Source: JBCCYM01 sp039190005 (GTDB taxonomy: Bacteria; Pseudomonadota; Gammaproteobacteria; UBA12402). Taken from it: a stretch of 9,865 bases of DNA. The DNA is taken from assembly GCA_039190005.1 (NCBI GenBank), contig JBCCYM010000066.1, positions 1-9,865 on the forward strand. The letters are read 5' to 3'. Shown piece by piece: positions 1-6,795 of this stretch (positions within the stretch are counted from its first letter, which is position 1; every line of letters begins with the position of its first letter). The position numbers were made by a program, and so were the translations under genes. The notes under the pieces are model-generated. The model saw only the letters and a program-made list of their open reading frames with translations, was not told where the DNA came from and made no database searches.

Positions 1-1
1 A

Positions 2-375
2 ATACAAGAAAAATTATCTAAAAAAACTATAGGAGTATTAATCAGTGATTTGAAAAAAGAAACTGACCTCTTTCCACAACTTACAGAATTAATAGATACA
101 GCAGATAAATGTTTAAAATGTCGAAATTATTTAGCCCATAGATTTTTTTATGAATATGCTGTACACTTTCTTTCAGAGCAAGGTAGAAAAAAAATGAAAG
201 AAAAACTTGAATTATTGATAGATCTATTTAGCGATTTTAATCAGGAATTAGAAAATTTTCTATCTCTATTTGACGATAAGGTTGGTATCAGCAAAAAAAT
301 ATAGAAAACATCTACCAAGACTTACTCAAAAAAAGTCAGAAAGGAAATAATCCAGAAATTTTTCTTGAAGGTTGA
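2..375 (+). pseudogene. Partial HEPN-like protein gene, frameshifted at an A7 run
   Basis: This reading frame is open from the left edge of the window, so the 5' end is missing and no true start is visible. The TTG at 50 has an AGGAG 14 nt upstream, too far to be convincing. The frame runs to a TAG at 302-304. The product is helical and charged, with a central CRNYLAHRFFYEYA segment containing R-x4-H with Asn after the Arg, as in HEPN-superfamily RNases, followed by GRKKMKEKLELL and an acidic helix. After the A7 run at 293-299 the -1 frame continues as NIENIYQDLLKKSQKGN and ends in TGA at 373-375, which looks like the natural C-terminus. One missing A, or -1 slippage, would explain the break. 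I infer a decayed or slippage-expressed member of an uncharacterised HEPN-like family. Function is not known, and a toxin or RNase role is only a possibility. It is convergent with typA. Confidence 0.55.
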
Positions 376-495
376 GTATAACAAAATTGCTGATGTTTCC
401 AATAGCTATTGAAATAGTTTTTAACAGCAATCCAAACGCATGCAGATAAGTTATCGCTCATGAATAAACTACAGGCATAAACATTTTTCTCCTGG
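376..495. other. Intergenic stretch between convergent genes
   Basis: This spacer separates the end of the HEPN-like gene from the palindromic repeat beyond typA. I see no convincing ORF, tRNA or intrinsic terminator in it on either strand. Confidence 0.4.
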
Positions 496-515
496 ATTCC
501 CGCCTGCGCGGGAAT
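496..515. repeat. 20-bp dispersed palindrome, dRS3-like (ATTCCC-N8-GGGAAT)
   Basis: The sequence reads ATTCCCGC, CTGC, GCGGGAAT, giving an 8-bp perfect stem with a 4-nt loop. It fits the consensus ATTCCC-N8-GGGAAT known as dRS3 in Neisseria; similar CTGGATTCCCGC...GCGGGAATGACGG elements are scattered through many proteobacterial genomes. A further half-copy GCGGGAAT follows at 527-534 and could pair with the same left arm. The element lies between two convergent genes, 36 nt past the typA stop. No T-run follows on either strand, so it is not a classical intrinsic terminator, though the hairpin could protect 3' ends or block read-through. A partial copy in the opposite orientation lies at 9852-9865. 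Confidence 0.75.
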
Positions 516-551
516 GACGGGGAGGTGCGGGAATTATGGGAGAAAAGAATC

Positions 552-2354
552 TTATGCCCGACGTCGTTGATGTTCTTTTAAATATTTTTTCCGCAGGCGT
601 ATGGATTGCGGTGTGATTTCAACTAGTTCATCATCGTCAATAAATTCTAATGCTTGTTCCAGACTTAATTGTATCGGCGGTGTTAATAGAATATTTTCAT
701 CACTGCCAGCGGCGCGAATATTGGTCAACTGTTTTTCTTTGGTGACATTGACAACTAAGTCATTATCTCGCACATGCACACCAACAATCATGCCTTCGTA
801 GACTTCGGTTTGTGGCTTGATCAACATGCGACCGCGTTGTTGTAAATTCCATAAAGCGTAAGCGGTCGCTTTACCGGCACAGTTCGCAATCAATACACCA
901 TTGTTGCGATGTTTAATCGCCCCACCTTTGACCACGTCATAACGATCAAACACATGATGCATCATGCCCGTACCCGATGTTGTGGTTAAAAATTCGGTAT
1001 GAAAACCAATTAAACCGCGTGAGGGAATCATATAATCTAAACGCACCCGTCCGGTATTATCAGGCAGCATATCAGTCATTTGCCCTTTGCGCGCGCCGAG
1101 TTTTTCCATCACATCACCCTGATGTTGCTGCTCAATGTCAACCGTTAAAAATTCATAAGGTTCGCATTGTTTGTCATCAATGACTTTGGTAATCACTTCC
1201 GGTCTTGACACGGCCATTTCATAACCTTCTCGACGCATGGTTTCTAATAGAATGGATAAATGCAATTCACCACGACCAGAAATCCTAAACTTATCCGCGT
1301 CGTCCCCCTGCGCTACACGCAAAGCCACATTATGAATGAGTTCTGTTTGTAAACGTTCGCCCAATTGACGACTGGTTAAAAATTTACCTTCTCGCCCGGC
1401 AAAAGGTGAGGTATTAACTTGCAGTGTCATGGTCACTGTGGGTTCATCAACAACTAAGGCCGGCAAAGCTTGAGGATGATTGGGATCGCAAATAGTATCG
1501 GAAATCTGTAAGTTATCAATGCCCGTTAAGGCGATAATATCACCGGCGGCGGCACTCTCCACTTCATGACGTTCTAAACCGAGATAACGCAGCACCTGCA
1601 ACACACGACCGCGCCGTTGTTTATTTTCTTTATCAAGAATAATCACTGGCATATTGCGTTTAATTTCGCCACGGGTGACACGCCCAATGCCGATAACACC
1701 GGTGTAAGTCGAATAATCCAATGAACTGATCTGCATTTGTAACGGCGCGTCTATTTCAACTTGAGGTGGTGGCACCGATTCAGTAATCAATTTAAAAAGA
1801 GGCTGCATATCACCATCACGCACTTGCAGGTCAAAACTCGCGTAACCTTGCAAAGCGGAAGCGTAAATAATCGGAAAATCAAGCTGTTCATCAGTAGCGC
1901 CCAGTTTATCAAACAGATCAAATATTTGATTATGCACCCAATCAGGACGCGCGCCTGGACGATCAATTTTATTAATGACGACGATAGGATGCAAACCTTG
2001 ATCAAATGCTTTTTGCGTTACAAAACGTGTCTGCGGCATCGGACCTTCAACCGCGTCAACCAATAGCAATACTGAATCCACCATCGACAACACCCGTTCC
2101 ACTTCACCACCGAAATCGGCGTGACCAGGGGTATCAACAATATTGATTTGGTAATCCTGCCATTGGATGGCAGTATTTTTGGATAAAATGGTAATACCAC
2201 GCTCACGTTCTAAATCATTAGAATCCATCACCCGCTCAACGGTTTGAGTACGCTGTGCTAAGGTCCCCGATTGCTTGAGCAACTGGTCAATTAATGTTGT
2301 TTTGCCATGATCGACATGAGCAATAATGGCGATATTACGAATGTTGTTTGTCAT
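552..2354 (-). CDS. typA: Translational GTPase TypA/BipA
   Basis: This is a ribosome-associated GTPase of the EF-G/LepA class, linked in other bacteria to 50S subunit assembly and to growth under cold and stress. At 600 aa it is close to the 607 aa of E. coli TypA. The G motifs are all visible: AHVDHGKT at 12-19, RGIT at 52-55, DTPG at 74-77, NKID at 128-131 and SAL at about 166. The EF-G-like domains II, III and V follow, then the BipA-specific C-terminal domain with the basic end RLRKKYLKEHQRRRA. The ATG at 2354 is the natural start (MTNNIRNIAIIAHVDHGK). No Shine-Dalgarno is seen; the leader is A/T only just upstream. The gene appears intact and transcribed on its own. It is separated by 140 bp from the upstream permease gene and is convergent with the broken HEPN-like gene. 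Confidence 0.97.
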   Translation of the reverse strand: MTNNIRNIAIIAHVDHGKTTLIDQLLKQSGTLAQRTQTVERVMDSNDLERERGITILSKNTAIQWQDYQINIVDTPGHADFGGEVERVLSMVDSVLLLVDAVEGPMPQTRFVTQKAFDQGLHPIVVINKIDRPGARPDWVHNQIFDLFDKLGATDEQLDFPIIYASALQGYASFDLQVRDGDMQPLFKLITESVPPPQVEIDAPLQMQISSLDYSTYTGVIGIGRVTRGEIKRNMPVIILDKENKQRRGRVLQVLRYLGLERHEVESAAAGDIIALTGIDNLQISDTICDPNHPQALPALVVDEPTVTMTLQVNTSPFAGREGKFLTSRQLGERLQTELIHNVALRVAQGDDADKFRISGRGELHLSILLETMRREGYEMAVSRPEVITKVIDDKQCEPYEFLTVDIEQQHQGDVMEKLGARKGQMTDMLPDNTGRVRLDYMIPSRGLIGFHTEFLTTTSGTGMMHHVFDRYDVVKGGAIKHRNNGVLIANCAGKATAYALWNLQQRGRMLIKPQTEVYEGMIVGVHVRDNDLVVNVTKEKQLTNIRAAGSDENILLTPPIQLSLEQALEFIDDDELVEITPQSIRLRKKYLKEHQRRRA

Positions 2355-2466
2355 TTTTATTTAAAAATAAGAAAATAGATTCAAAGACTAATCGTTTTAA
2401 CCGGCACATACAAGTTTTTATTAGTTTTCTTTTTAATTTTTTATAAAAACAATAAGCTTACCATTT
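2355..2466. other. AT-rich leader region of typA
   Basis: This very AT-rich spacer must hold any typA promoter that does not depend on read-through. TTGTAT and TTGAAT boxes can be read on the minus strand, but none is paired with a good -10 at proper spacing, so I do not call a promoter. Confidence 0.3.
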
Positions 2467-2495
2467 AACCTTAAAATCGTAGTGGTTCTAAGGTT
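2467..2495 (-). terminator. Possible weak hairpin after the permease gene
   Basis: AACCTTA (2467-2473) can pair with TAAGGTT (2489-2495), a 7-bp stem around a 15-nt loop that overlaps the stop codon of the permease gene. On the minus strand a T-rich stretch (TTGTTTTTAT) follows about 15 nt later. This is a weak terminator candidate because the stem is short and the T-run is distant. Confidence 0.25.
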
Positions 2496-3235
2496 TAATA
2501 GAAAACTTTAAATAATCCCAATACTGATAGTAGGAGTAACGCGCTCCCTAAAATAACATGAAATGCTCTTCCTTGCTTAACCAGTATATATTTATGCAGC
2601 TTTAAACCAATGAAATGTCCAGCAATAGCAGCGGGCAAAAGCCATAATTGCATTTTTAAATGGAACGCTACACCAAGCGAAAGAAAAACAATAATTTTTA
2701 AAGCCGCGATTAACGCCCATAGAACAAATAAACTATCTCTTAATTTTTCTTTCGGAAAATATTTTATCACCACAGCCGCAACAGTAACACCGCCGCTTAA
2801 AGATAGGCCAATCATATACCCACCCAACCAGAGTATGAGAAAATCAAGTAATTTTGTGCGTACTTTAACCCTGATTCTTGGAAAGATATAGTAAATCGCA
2901 TAGAAAATAATAATAAGGTAAACCAGCAGCATTAATAGTTTATTTGGGATAGTTAATAAACCAGCAAGACCTGCTCCGACAGGAATTAATAGAATTACTA
3001 TGAGTTTTAAAATAAGACGCCAATCAATGTTTTTATTGTGTTGAATAATATGTAATAGCGAAAATAACAATAGTTGCACGGCTATTATCGGTATAATCAC
3101 TAAAGGTGAATTTACCGCTAATAAGGCAATTGGTAGCATGAATGCAGTACCACCAAAACCTAATCCTGTTCTAATTATGCCAGACCAGAAAAAAGCCAGA
3201 ATTAAGATGATAATATCAATATGAGTAAATACCAT
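2495..3235 (-). CDS. TauE/SafE-family (sulfite exporter-like) membrane permease
   Basis: The product is 246 aa, in the usual 240-270 range of this inner-membrane family, with about eight hydrophobic segments (roughly 7-20, 28-41, 44-63, 75-93, 99-118, 128-158, 166-190, 197-213 and 224-243; some may merge). Two internal repeats start with family-like glycine motifs: GLGFGG at 24-29 and GLSLSGG at 143-149. The second half carries the typical run YFPKEKLRDSLFVLWALIA and later PAAIAGHFIG. Members export or import small anions such as sulfite, sulfoacetate or related organosulfur compounds, but the substrate here cannot be told. The ATG at 3235 begins right at the first membrane segment; its Shine-Dalgarno is weak (an A/G-rich AGGTAGAAG more than 10 nt away). 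The gene is AT-richer than the isc genes and may be an acquired accessory gene. Confidence 0.85.
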   Translation of the reverse strand: MVFTHIDIIILILAFFWSGIIRTGLGFGGTAFMLPIALLAVNSPLVIIPIIAVQLLLFSLLHIIQHNKNIDWRLILKLIVILLIPVGAGLAGLLTIPNKLLMLLVYLIIIFYAIYYIFPRIRVKVRTKLLDFLILWLGGYMIGLSLSGGVTVAAVVIKYFPKEKLRDSLFVLWALIAALKIIVFLSLGVAFHLKMQLWLLPAAIAGHFIGLKLHKYILVKQGRAFHVILGSALLLLSVLGLFKVFY

Positions 3236-3340
3236 AAATGATTTTTCTTCTACCTTTTAAAATAATTATTATCCAATATTCTATACCTAACGCGCTTCAA
3301 AGAAAATATTTATGTCTATGGTTTGTTCTTTGAATTTTAT
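3236..3340. other. AT-rich leader of the permease gene
   Basis: This is the upstream region of the permease gene. On the minus strand it contains TTGAAG, TATAGA and GATAAT elements, but none are at good -35/-10 spacing. No other feature is seen. Confidence 0.3.
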
Positions 3341-3426
3341 CCTGAATTTGTCTAAGGAAAGCCTGCTTGCCCTGAGCATGTCGAAGGGTCGAAAGGTCGA
3401 AGGGCGGCCCCTGAGCTTGTCGAAGG
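3341..3426 (+). repeat. Cluster of three REP-like repeats (CCTGAGCWTGTCGAAGG)
   Basis: Three copies lie in the same orientation: CCCTGAGCATGTCGAAGGG at 3370-3388, CCCTGAGCTTGTCGAAGG at 3409-3426, and a degenerate CCTGAATTTGTCTAAGGA at 3341-3358. Extra TCGAARG units at 3389-3395 and 3397-3403 fill the space between the two better copies. The core, often seen in reverse as CCTTCGACAAGCTCAGG, is a widely dispersed intergenic repeat in proteobacteria. Here it lies between the nitronate monooxygenase gene and the permease gene, downstream of one and upstream of the other. It could act in 3'-end protection or simply be an inert repeat. Confidence 0.75.
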
Positions 3427-3446
3427 AATGCAATTTACCTCATTAA

Positions 3447-4523
3447 TCATAATTTATTAATTTCAGTATAATAACGCTCCGCTTCGTCTATTAAAGCATT
3501 AAATAACTTTTTTGCATTGAGATCTCTGCTCAAGTAAGCAGCTTGACCCGCCCACATAGACATATAATCAGTATTATTTATTTCTTTTGCTTTCTGTCGA
3601 ATTTGTCCAGTTAATTTATTTTGAATTGGATAATCTAAAATAGACGCTAATTCATCCGCCATACAAGTAATGAATTTATTATTGATACCTCTTGCTAATT
3701 TTCCTGAAAAGGCTCTCGTCAATACTGTATTATCTTTTTTCTGCTTTAGTAGCAGTTTCTTATATTGAGGATGGATTCCTGTTTCATCACAGCATAAAAA
3801 TGCTGTCCCCATCTGTACCGCGGACGCGCCTGAATGAAGCATCTTAACAATTTTGCGACCATTCATAATACCACCAGAAGCAACAATTGGCACATTAACG
3901 CTTTCTTTTAATTGATTGATTAACGTGGATATTGGTATCAACGAATTATCAGCCTCATCTAAGAAACTTCCTCGATGTCCACCTGCTTCACTCCCTTGTG
4001 CCACTATTATATCAATCCCATTTTTCTCTAGTAACTTTCCTTCGTCTACGGTAGTAGCTGTTCCAATTATAATCGAACCAAAGTCTTTAAATTTTTTTAT
4101 AATATCAGAACAGGGTATGCCAAAGGTAAAACTAAATACAGGTATTTTTTCTTCAATAAGAATTTGTACTTGTTCTTCAAATAGCTGACAAAAAGGCGCG
4201 GAAACGGGTTTTACCTCAACAGCCAACTCAGCAGCACATTGCTTGATAGCATTACAAGCTATCTGCATCTTCTTCGAGCTTGTTGTATGAGATTGAGGGA
4301 TAAAAAGGTTAACAGCGAATGGTTGATCTGTTAAGCACCTAATTTTCTTTATCGCATTTCTAATATTATCAGGAGACATATAACCCGCACCCAGTGAGCC
4401 TAACCCTCCAGCGTTAGAAACAGATGAAACCAACTCAGCAGTTGTTGCTCCACCCGCCATTGGTGCCTGTATAATAGGGTACTTTATCCCAATCAATTCT
4501 GTCAACTTTGTTATATGCCACAT
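3447..4523 (-). CDS. Nitronate monooxygenase-like FMN protein (class I NMO family)
   Basis: This is a 358-aa TIM-barrel flavoprotein of the 2-nitropropane dioxygenase/NMO family. Class I enzymes use FMN and oxygen to oxidise toxic alkyl nitronates such as propionate 3-nitronate. Visible landmarks are QAPMAGG at 19-25, NLF at 72-74, AQGSEAGGHRG at 175-185 with the expected catalytic His183, the phosphate-binding VASGGI at 214-219 with GASAVQMGTAFL at 232-243, and the C-terminal YMSMWAGQ at 320-327. All conserved elements are present and the length fits. The ATG at 4523 is chosen because MWHITKLTELIGIKYPIIQAPM matches the family N-terminus; no Shine-Dalgarno is seen in the AT-only leader. It sits 84 bp after fdx, behind a transposase relic, and is AT-richer than the isc genes. 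Insertion beside the operon is likely, and a role in Fe-S assembly is not implied. Some family members act on other substrates. Confidence 0.88.
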   Translation of the reverse strand: MWHITKLTELIGIKYPIIQAPMAGGATTAELVSSVSNAGGLGSLGAGYMSPDNIRNAIKKIRCLTDQPFAVNLFIPQSHTTSSKKMQIACNAIKQCAAELAVEVKPVSAPFCQLFEEQVQILIEEKIPVFSFTFGIPCSDIIKKFKDFGSIIIGTATTVDEGKLLEKNGIDIIVAQGSEAGGHRGSFLDEADNSLIPISTLINQLKESVNVPIVASGGIMNGRKIVKMLHSGASAVQMGTAFLCCDETGIHPQYKKLLLKQKKDNTVLTRAFSGKLARGINNKFITCMADELASILDYPIQNKLTGQIRQKAKEINNTDYMSMWAGQAAYLSRDLNAKKLFNALIDEAERYYTEINKL

Positions 4524-4545
4524 TTATATAATTTAAATATCAACT

Positions 4546-4605
4546 CTATTGATGTCCAAAAATTTCATTCGGCGTCGCATAGCCTAATATCTTTCTAATG
4601 TCTAT
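4546..4605 (-). pseudogene. C-terminal relic of an IS30-type transposase
   Basis: Read on the minus strand immediately after the fdx stop, one frame gives IIDIRKILGYATPNEIFGHQ followed by TAG at 4548-4546. The RK-x-LGY-x-TPNEIF pattern is the characteristic C-terminal end of IS30-family transposases, usually preceded by LNxRP. Nothing else of the transposase is left; the frame meets a stop just upstream, within the fdx 3' end. I infer the scar of an old insertion between fdx and the downstream gene. The stretch is short, so chance similarity cannot be fully excluded. Confidence 0.55.
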
Positions 4606-4607
4606 AA

Positions 4608-4946
4608 TCAATTACGCTCAGACACTTGATTAAGCGTATATTTAGGAATTTCAACAACCAAATCCTGGTCGCCTACTTTTGCCTGGCAGCTTAATCTGGA
4701 ATCCATATCAAGTCCCCAAGCACGATCAAGCATTTCATCTTCTTGTTCTGTTGCGGTTTCCAAACTGTCATAGCCTTGACGCACATAAACATGACAAGTG
4801 GTGCAAGCGCATTGCATTTCACAAGCATGTTCAATAATAATGCCGTGGCGCATTAAGGCGGCTAAAACGGTCTCGCCCGCTTCAGCTTCAAATTCCACAC
4901 CTTGCGGACAGTATTCAGCATGAGGCAGTACTTTAATTTTAGTCAT
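4608..4946 (-). CDS. fdx: ISC-system [2Fe-2S] ferredoxin
   Basis: This is the adrenodoxin-type ferredoxin that gives electrons to cluster assembly on IscU/IscS in the cytoplasm. At 112 aa it matches E. coli Fdx (111 aa) from end to end. The cluster ligands are Cys42, Cys48, Cys51 and Cys87, in CEMQCACTTC and SRLSCQA; the non-ligand Cys46 of the E. coli protein is also kept. The conserved segments EQEDEMLDRAWGL and DLVVEIPKYTLN are present. The ATG at 4946 lies inside the hscA 3' end (8-bp overlap) and has GGAGA at 4953-4957, 6 nt upstream. This overlap points to translational coupling. It is the last intact isc gene here; iscX, which commonly follows, is absent. Confidence 0.98.
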   Translation of the reverse strand: MTKIKVLPHAEYCPQGVEFEAEAGETVLAALMRHGIIIEHACEMQCACTTCHVYVRQGYDSLETATEQEDEMLDRAWGLDMDSRLSCQAKVGDQDLVVEIPKYTLNQVSERN

Positions 4947-6795
4947 CGCGATTCTCCATAATGGACTGACCGCGCAAGGCGCGTTTTAACTCACGGTTGA
5001 CGCGCCGTTCAGCAAACGCTTGCGTGCTTTTATCTAAGGCTTTAATAGCTCGCGCCAGTTCTACCGCTCGACCACCTAGTTGCAAGACTTGCAATGCGGC
5101 ACAATGCTTTTCTATTTCGTCGGCTTCTTCAGCTGTTAATAAATCCTTGTCTTTTGCAACTGCCTGTTGTACCGCATCAAGTAAACTTTCCGCTTGTATC
5201 TGTAATTCACGCAGTTCACGAGTGGCAATATCTTGAGCGGCATGACGGTAAGACGCTTTCAACATGGTTTCCATCTGCTGCGCGTCTAAACCATAAGAAG
5301 GTTTAACTTCAATATGACTGCTTTTGCCTGTGGTTTTTTCCATGGCTGAAACACTGAGTAAGCCATCCGCGTCCACCTGGAAAGTGACTTGAATACGTGC
5401 CATACCTGCCGGTAAAGGCGGTATGTCTTTTAGTTCAAAATGCGCTAAAGAACGACAGTCTTGAACCAATTCACGCTCACCTTGTACCACATGAATCATC
5501 ATCGCTGTCTGTTGATCTTTGAAGGTGGTAAATTCTTGCGTTTTGATAATCGGGATGGTGGTATTACGTTCAATAATTCTTTCGGTTAATCCACCCATTG
5601 TTTCAATGCCAAGTGATAATGGCACAACATCCAATAATAAGTTTTCACTGCCGCTCGCGTTATTACCCGCTAAAATATCAGCTTGTATTGCCGCGCCCAT
5701 GGCAACCACTTGATCCGGATCAATTGTTTGCAGCGCCGGTTTAGCAAATAATGCCTCGACCGCTTGTTTAACTTGCGGCACCCGTGTTGAACCACCGACC
5801 ATAATAATATCGTCTATATCCTGTAAATTAAGCTCGGCGTCTTTAACCGCCTGTCGACACAATTGCAATGTTTTATTGATAAATGGCGCAATCATTTGAT
5901 TGAATTGTTGGCGTTGCAAGGTTATACCATCTATATCAACACCAGTATGATCACTCAATTGCTCTTTCGCCTGACGTGCTTTATCGAGTAATTGACGCAA
6001 CACCAAGGCGTTTGGTTTTTGTTGGTCAGTCTTTTGCAGGATATAATCAATAATACATTGATCAAAATCATCACCACCTAAAGCGGTGTCACCGCCGGTG
6101 GCTAATACTTTAAAAATACCCTGATGACGATGTAAAATGGAAATATCAAAAGTACCACCACCTAAATCATAAACGGCAATAATGCGTTCTTCATTTTTGT
6201 CTAAACCATAAGCCAGAGCTGCGGCAGTCGGTTCATTAATCAAACGCAGTACATCAATATCCGCTAATTTGGCGGCATCTTTGGTCGCTTGTCGCTGACC
6301 ATCATCAAAATAGGCTGGCACGGTAATCACGGCGCCGTATAAATCTTCTTGAGTAACTTGTCGCAAACGTTGCTTGAGTTTTTTTAAGATCTCAGCTGAA
6401 ACTTGAACTGGATTGACAACACCGGCCACCGTATTAAAAGCTGGCATCCCCGATTGATCAATAATATCATTAGGCGATTTGCTTAGAAACGCGTTTATGT
6501 CGGCGCTGCCACGCCCCATCAAGCGTTTGACTGAAGAAATGGTATTGATAGCATCCTCTGAGTCTGTGTATGCCGCTGTTTTACCGACCTCAACATCATT
6601 ATCATAATATCGCACTACCGAGGGCAATAATAGGTTTTGCTGTTCATCGGCTAAAACTTTCGGCGCGTCATCTTGCATTAACGCGATTAAGGAATGCGTT
6701 GTTCCTAAATCAATGCCGACAGCTAAGCGTTTCGCGGCATTATCTGATTTTGACATAGGTTTATTCTCAGGTTCTGAAATTTGCAGCAGTGTCAT
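4939..6795 (-). CDS. hscA: Fe-S assembly Hsp70 chaperone HscA
   Basis: This specialised Hsp70 binds the LPPVK motif of IscU and uses ATP, with HscB, to drive cluster transfer. It is 618 aa (E. coli 616). Nucleotide-binding motifs are AVGIDLGTTHSL at 25-36, AVYDLGGGTFDIS at 207-219 and MVGGSTRVP at 332-340; the interdomain linker LLLDVVPLSLG is at 387-396, followed by the substrate-binding domain with QEFTTFKDQQT and VTFQVDADGLLSVSAMEK. The N-terminal MTLLQISEP matches E. coli MALLQISEP and fixes the start at the ATG at 6795, not at the in-frame TTG one codon earlier. GGGGAG at 6801-6806 is 5 nt upstream, and the ATG shares one base with the hscB stop (TGATG). A His replaces the usual Asn in GTTNS (residue 34). 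Confidence 0.98.
   Translation of the reverse strand: MTLLQISEPENKPMSKSDNAAKRLAVGIDLGTTHSLIALMQDDAPKVLADEQQNLLLPSVVRYYDNDVEVGKTAAYTDSEDAINTISSVKRLMGRGSADINAFLSKSPNDIIDQSGMPAFNTVAGVVNPVQVSAEILKKLKQRLRQVTQEDLYGAVITVPAYFDDGQRQATKDAAKLADIDVLRLINEPTAAALAYGLDKNEERIIAVYDLGGGTFDISILHRHQGIFKVLATGGDTALGGDDFDQCIIDYILQKTDQQKPNALVLRQLLDKARQAKEQLSDHTGVDIDGITLQRQQFNQMIAPFINKTLQLCRQAVKDAELNLQDIDDIIMVGGSTRVPQVKQAVEALFAKPALQTIDPDQVVAMGAAIQADILAGNNASGSENLLLDVVPLSLGIETMGGLTERIIERNTTIPIIKTQEFTTFKDQQTAMMIHVVQGERELVQDCRSLAHFELKDIPPLPAGMARIQVTFQVDADGLLSVSAMEKTTGKSSHIEVKPSYGLDAQQMETMLKASYRHAAQDIATRELRELQIQAESLLDAVQQAVAKDKDLLTAEEADEIEKHCAALQVLQLGGRAVELARAIKALDKSTQAFAERRVNRELKRALRGQSIMENRDD

Noticed and set aside
496..540. 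Palindrome after typA as a classical Rho-independent terminator
   Set aside because: The hairpin is strong, but neither strand has a T-run right after it.
601..1183. Plus-strand open frames across typA
   Set aside because: They run antisense to clear typA coding sequence and encode low-complexity products with no family features.
3236..3300. Sigma-70 promoter before the permease gene
   Set aside because: TTGAAG, TATAGA and GATAAT can be read on the minus strand, but the spacings are 9 or 21 bp, not 16-18.
3341..3426. Repeat cluster as a CRISPR array
   Set aside because: The repeats are short, decayed and unevenly spaced, with filler copies of the repeat itself in place of unique spacers, and no cas gene is present.
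4537..4555. Short hairpin (ATCAA/TTGAT) after fdx as an operon terminator
   Set aside because: The stem has only five strong pairs, is AT-rich, and no T-run follows on the minus strand.
4524..4607. A degraded iscX gene after fdx
   Set aside because: No frame here shows IscX-like acidic sequence; the only coding trace resembles a transposase end.
4997..5306. Plus-strand open frames opposite hscA
   Set aside because: They are shadows of the conserved hscA frame, Ser/Cys-rich, with no domain features.
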